Source: Augochlora pura
Lineage: Eukaryota; Arthropoda; Insecta; Hymenoptera; Halictidae
NCBI RefSeq assembly: GCF_028453695.1
Contig: NC_135781.1
Coordinates: forward strand, 5,654,779-5,718,778
Direction of reading: 5' to 3'
Length of the DNA stretch: 64,000 bases
Positions 61,152 to 64,000 of the stretch are shown here, in pieces (the first letter of the stretch is position 1; the number at the start of each line of letters is the position of its first letter). Both the position numbers and the translations under genes were made by a program. The notes beneath the pieces were generated by a model. The model did no database searches. It saw nothing but the letters and a program-made list of their open reading frames with translations, and was not told the DNA's origin.

Positions 61152-64000
61152 ATAATGTTACTGTATTATTTGCCCCAAGTAAGTACATTGAACAAATAAC
61201 TCGTAAATATATCTTCATAATCCAAGTATACGAAAATTAACCCTTTGCAGTCGGAGACATTTTGACTTCAAATCCTGAACAATTTTCCCGAACTACGGAA
61301 TTCCCTTGTTCCGTGCTTTACGATTATTATATTTCATGATGACCGTATTTGAAAATTATAATTACAAGATTAGCAACCCGACATTTTGACAGGTTCCGTG
61401 AATCTAATATTAAATTATATTTATGAAGCGCGGTATCGCCAAGGTAACGTTACTATATTCTCACAGAAAGCACAAGGGACTCGTAGACCACCCAGCGGAC
61501 TATATCAAAAGCAGACCTCTAAGATTACAGCAGTACGGATAAACTTGGCGCACCAGCCCCTATTACAGCGCTGGCTGCGAGAGTCGGGGAAGCGACGATG
61601 CGGACCGGAAGCGGCGGGAAATCGCGTGATAGGGCCGCATAGCCAGGGACGTCGATTTTTTTCAAGAACGGTGATACAAAGGCAAACAAAAAGGAAAAGA
61701 AGAAACGGTAACCGGGGGGTGGGGAGTACGCAGAAGGGGTGTCCCCTTTGCACGCGAGTCATCCTTTTTACGAATGCCAGCGGTTCTGATTCTGCTGTTC
61801 TCCCTTCCGACTCTCTGGCCGATATACCGAGCGATTTGCTTTTTGTCGGTCGAGCATCCAGACGCGATCCAATTCCGCCGAAATACGAGGGGCCCGGTGG
61901 CCGAGCGCGCGCGCGCGCGCACTGCCGATTCGTTCGTTCGCTCGCTCGCTCGTTCGTTTCGCGCTATCGACCATTGTCCCGCGCGCGCTTTGAAACCCCC
62001 CATTGATCCGTGCCGGGGGGGGAACCCCCATCCCGCGATTTTCGCCGTTGCTCTTCGAGCCCCGTCCCGCGCGTCCGATCGTGTTCGATCGCCAGGCCCG
62101 ATCCAACGGCGGCGGCGGCGTCCTAACTATCGTCTCGCGCCGGTGTCCGCTCCGCATTCATCGATTTCTGTCTACCACTTTCCGCTTTTGTCTACCACTT
62201 TCGAACTCTCACCGACGAGCCGCGCCGCGCCGTCTGATCGCCGCCGTCCGACCGGTTTTCTACTTCGTTCGACGCTCCGTCAAGGGTATTCCTTCCCCCC
62301 CCACCCCCTCCTGGACGGCCGATATCTCCGTGTCGAAATAAAACGCGCGGGGAGAGGGGGGGATCGTTAACCACGCGGCACGACGTTCCACGAGCCACCC
62401 GGGGTCTCTCGGTCTTTTCATCGGACGTTTTTATTTACGACGGAGGAAAGTGTATTTCATTGGACGTCGCGTCGGTTCCTCGGTACTTGTCGTGCCGCAT
62501 TTAATTTTTAATTTAATTGATTTCATCGGGAAACTGTTTTTCCATTGGCAGCGGTGTATTATGGGAGGCTGTGTATTATGTAAAGAGAGAGAGAGAGGGA
62601 GCTTTACGGTGACGGAAATGCGGAATACAAAATGTTTCCGATAGTAGTCCGGTCCGATGTTGTCGATAAGGGTGGAACGATGCTATCTCGAGGTTTCGTC
62701 AAGGTTATATTTTATGCTTTTGGAATAAAAATGGTCGAAGCAGATTCAAAATAATTGGAATATTAAAATTATCTGAGAACATTTATATATTTATTTTTGA
62801 ATCACTGAAATTATTAATTTATTATTTAGAAAACAATTTCTACTTGATTTATGTTTCTTCGATCGAGAAAGATCATTTTTATAAATTGAAGAGGAGGAGT
62901 TGTATTTTATCATTTCAGACTTCGTTTTCGAGTAAAAGTAGGTTGACGAAATGATGCTGTCGAATTGGTATCAAGTTGCGCGTCTGACTATGACATGCCA
63001 ATTCTACTTCTCGTCGTAATCAAGCTGCGCACACTTAATGCATCTTTCACTCGGTTTTCTCAAAGACATAGTCTTAAGTAAAAAAAAGTTACTGTTTTTC
63101 TCGACTTATTTCTTTATGTTTAATCAACCCATGGACAATTGGACCATAATTTTAGAACCACCCTATACGCTTTCAAAGATTAAATAACTATAGTTTGCTT
63201 CCGTCTATAATTAACTTTATATTGATTGAATAAGACAAATTATATTTTTTCTATTAAAAAAATAAAGAAAATAGGGGAATAAAAGAATCTTTCTATTAAA
63301 AAATACACAGACTAAAAGAATCTTTCTATCAAAAAATACACACACTAAAACAATCTTTTTACTCAAAACTAAATAAACCGAAAAAATAACAAACTTTCCT
63401 TAATCCAATAAACCAAACCGGATAAAAGAGTTAAAAATTGGTTTCTCAAAAAATAAACGAGATAAAAGAGTAAACAATTTTAACACGCCGTACTCGCACG
63501 CAGAAAGTTAATACGAAAACAAAGCAACGGCTGTGAATGAATTGGTCACGGCAAAGTAAACGACGCGCCACTGGCTTAGCCCACGATAGCTGCGCAGTTG
63601 CATAACCCATTCTATTTCCCACGGCGCGGTTAAGGGTCTCGGAGCACGGCGAATGCAACCGAGATAACTACAAGGAGGTTTTCCCGGGGCAGCTGCCGGT
63701 CTTCGGGAGCGTCTCGGATCCTCGGGTCGTCCTCGACAGGACTTTAATCGCGTCGCCTCCCTCGATTCCCTTTCAGCCGGTGGTAATCCGGCCACCGGGA
63801 TTGACTAGAGGATTTCTCCGGGAAAAATCTTTTTTCACGAGGGGCAGGGAAGGGTAAGCTTGATCCTACGACTCGAAGGAACCATCTACGAGGGACGTCG
63901 AATGCTTCTCTCCCTCCCGTTCCCTCCGGTTACCTCTAGTTCCCTTCGGTTACCCTACGGTTTCACGGCGCTCCTCTCCCACGACTCGCCGATACATCAT
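61152..64000. other. no gene seen
   Basis: Another TTAA-type end lies near 61238 (TTAACCCTTTGCAGTCGG). CpG-rich 61520-62420 contains a GC run near 61905. The rest is AT-rich with a 33-bp tandem repeat, then moderately GC-rich from 63540. No domain-bearing frame is recognised. Confidence 0.45.
63281..63380. repeat. 33-bp tandem repeat, about three copies
   Basis: AAAAGAATCTTTCTAT-like units start at 63281, 63314 and 63347, with AAAAAATACACA inside the first two. Confidence 0.75.

Noticed and set aside
63508..63795. 95-codon minus-strand frame near the right edge
   Set aside because: Basic and Pro-rich with no recognisable domain; could be chance in moderately GC-rich sequence.

Overview
The window is eukaryotic nuclear DNA from an insect, most likely an aculeate hymenopteran (an ant or a non-Apis bee). 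I infer this from multi-exon genes with short GT-AG introns, arthropod-type genes (a dpr immunoglobulin gene and a PDZRN3/LNX3-type PDZ gene with a long poly-Gln exon), AT-rich stretches alternating with CpG-rich blocks, and abundant TTAA-flanked and mariner-like miniature elements. There is no operon structure and I recognised no viral gene.

Layout. (1) 1-3.7 kb: part of a dpr-family cell-surface Ig gene on the minus strand, with two Ig domains over four confident exons (3317 down to 1265) and a candidate signal-peptide exon (3658 down to 3556). Its C-terminal exon is not recognised and may lie left of the window. (2) 3.7-7.1 kb: a divergent spacer between dpr and the next gene, holding one miniature element. 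(3) 7086-11322: a complete 12-exon importin-9 gene on the plus strand, 1034 codons plus stop, with a clean reading phase across every junction. (4) 11896-18889: the C-terminal 790 residues of a PDZRN3/4 (LNX3/4) homologue on the minus strand, convergent with importin-9. It holds the second half of PDZ1, all of PDZ2, a Gln/His-rich linker and the conserved tail ending LLSVTTV. The RING, zinc-finger and PDZ1 N-terminal exons were not found. (5) About 18.9-64 kb: no exon I can support. This is either a very long 5' intron or upstream region of the PDZRN gene, or intergenic DNA. Many open frames here are by-products of GC-rich or simple-repeat sequence.

The most structured non-genic signal is a set of TTAA-target elements. 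They include a decayed piggyBac transposase copy (50206-51910) with perfect 18-bp inverted ends and three copies of a short palindrome, and at least six miniature families with TTAA at or near their ends. Some sit back to back sharing one TTAA, and some are nested; one nesting is proven by a paralogous empty site inside the window. Several unrelated families carry a 14-20 bp palindrome just inside the terminal repeat. Other repeats include mariner-like hairpins, a Tc1/mariner-like fold-back element, a 550-bp ATG/ATC repeat, 53-, 44-, 33- and 20-bp tandem repeats, and many uninterrupted G or C runs of 15-22 bases.

The three genes act in unrelated processes: synaptic or cell-surface recognition (dpr), nuclear import of basic cargoes (importin-9), and an E3-ligase/PDZ scaffold of the LNX type (PDZRN). 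Their adjacency probably reflects chromosomal position rather than a shared pathway.
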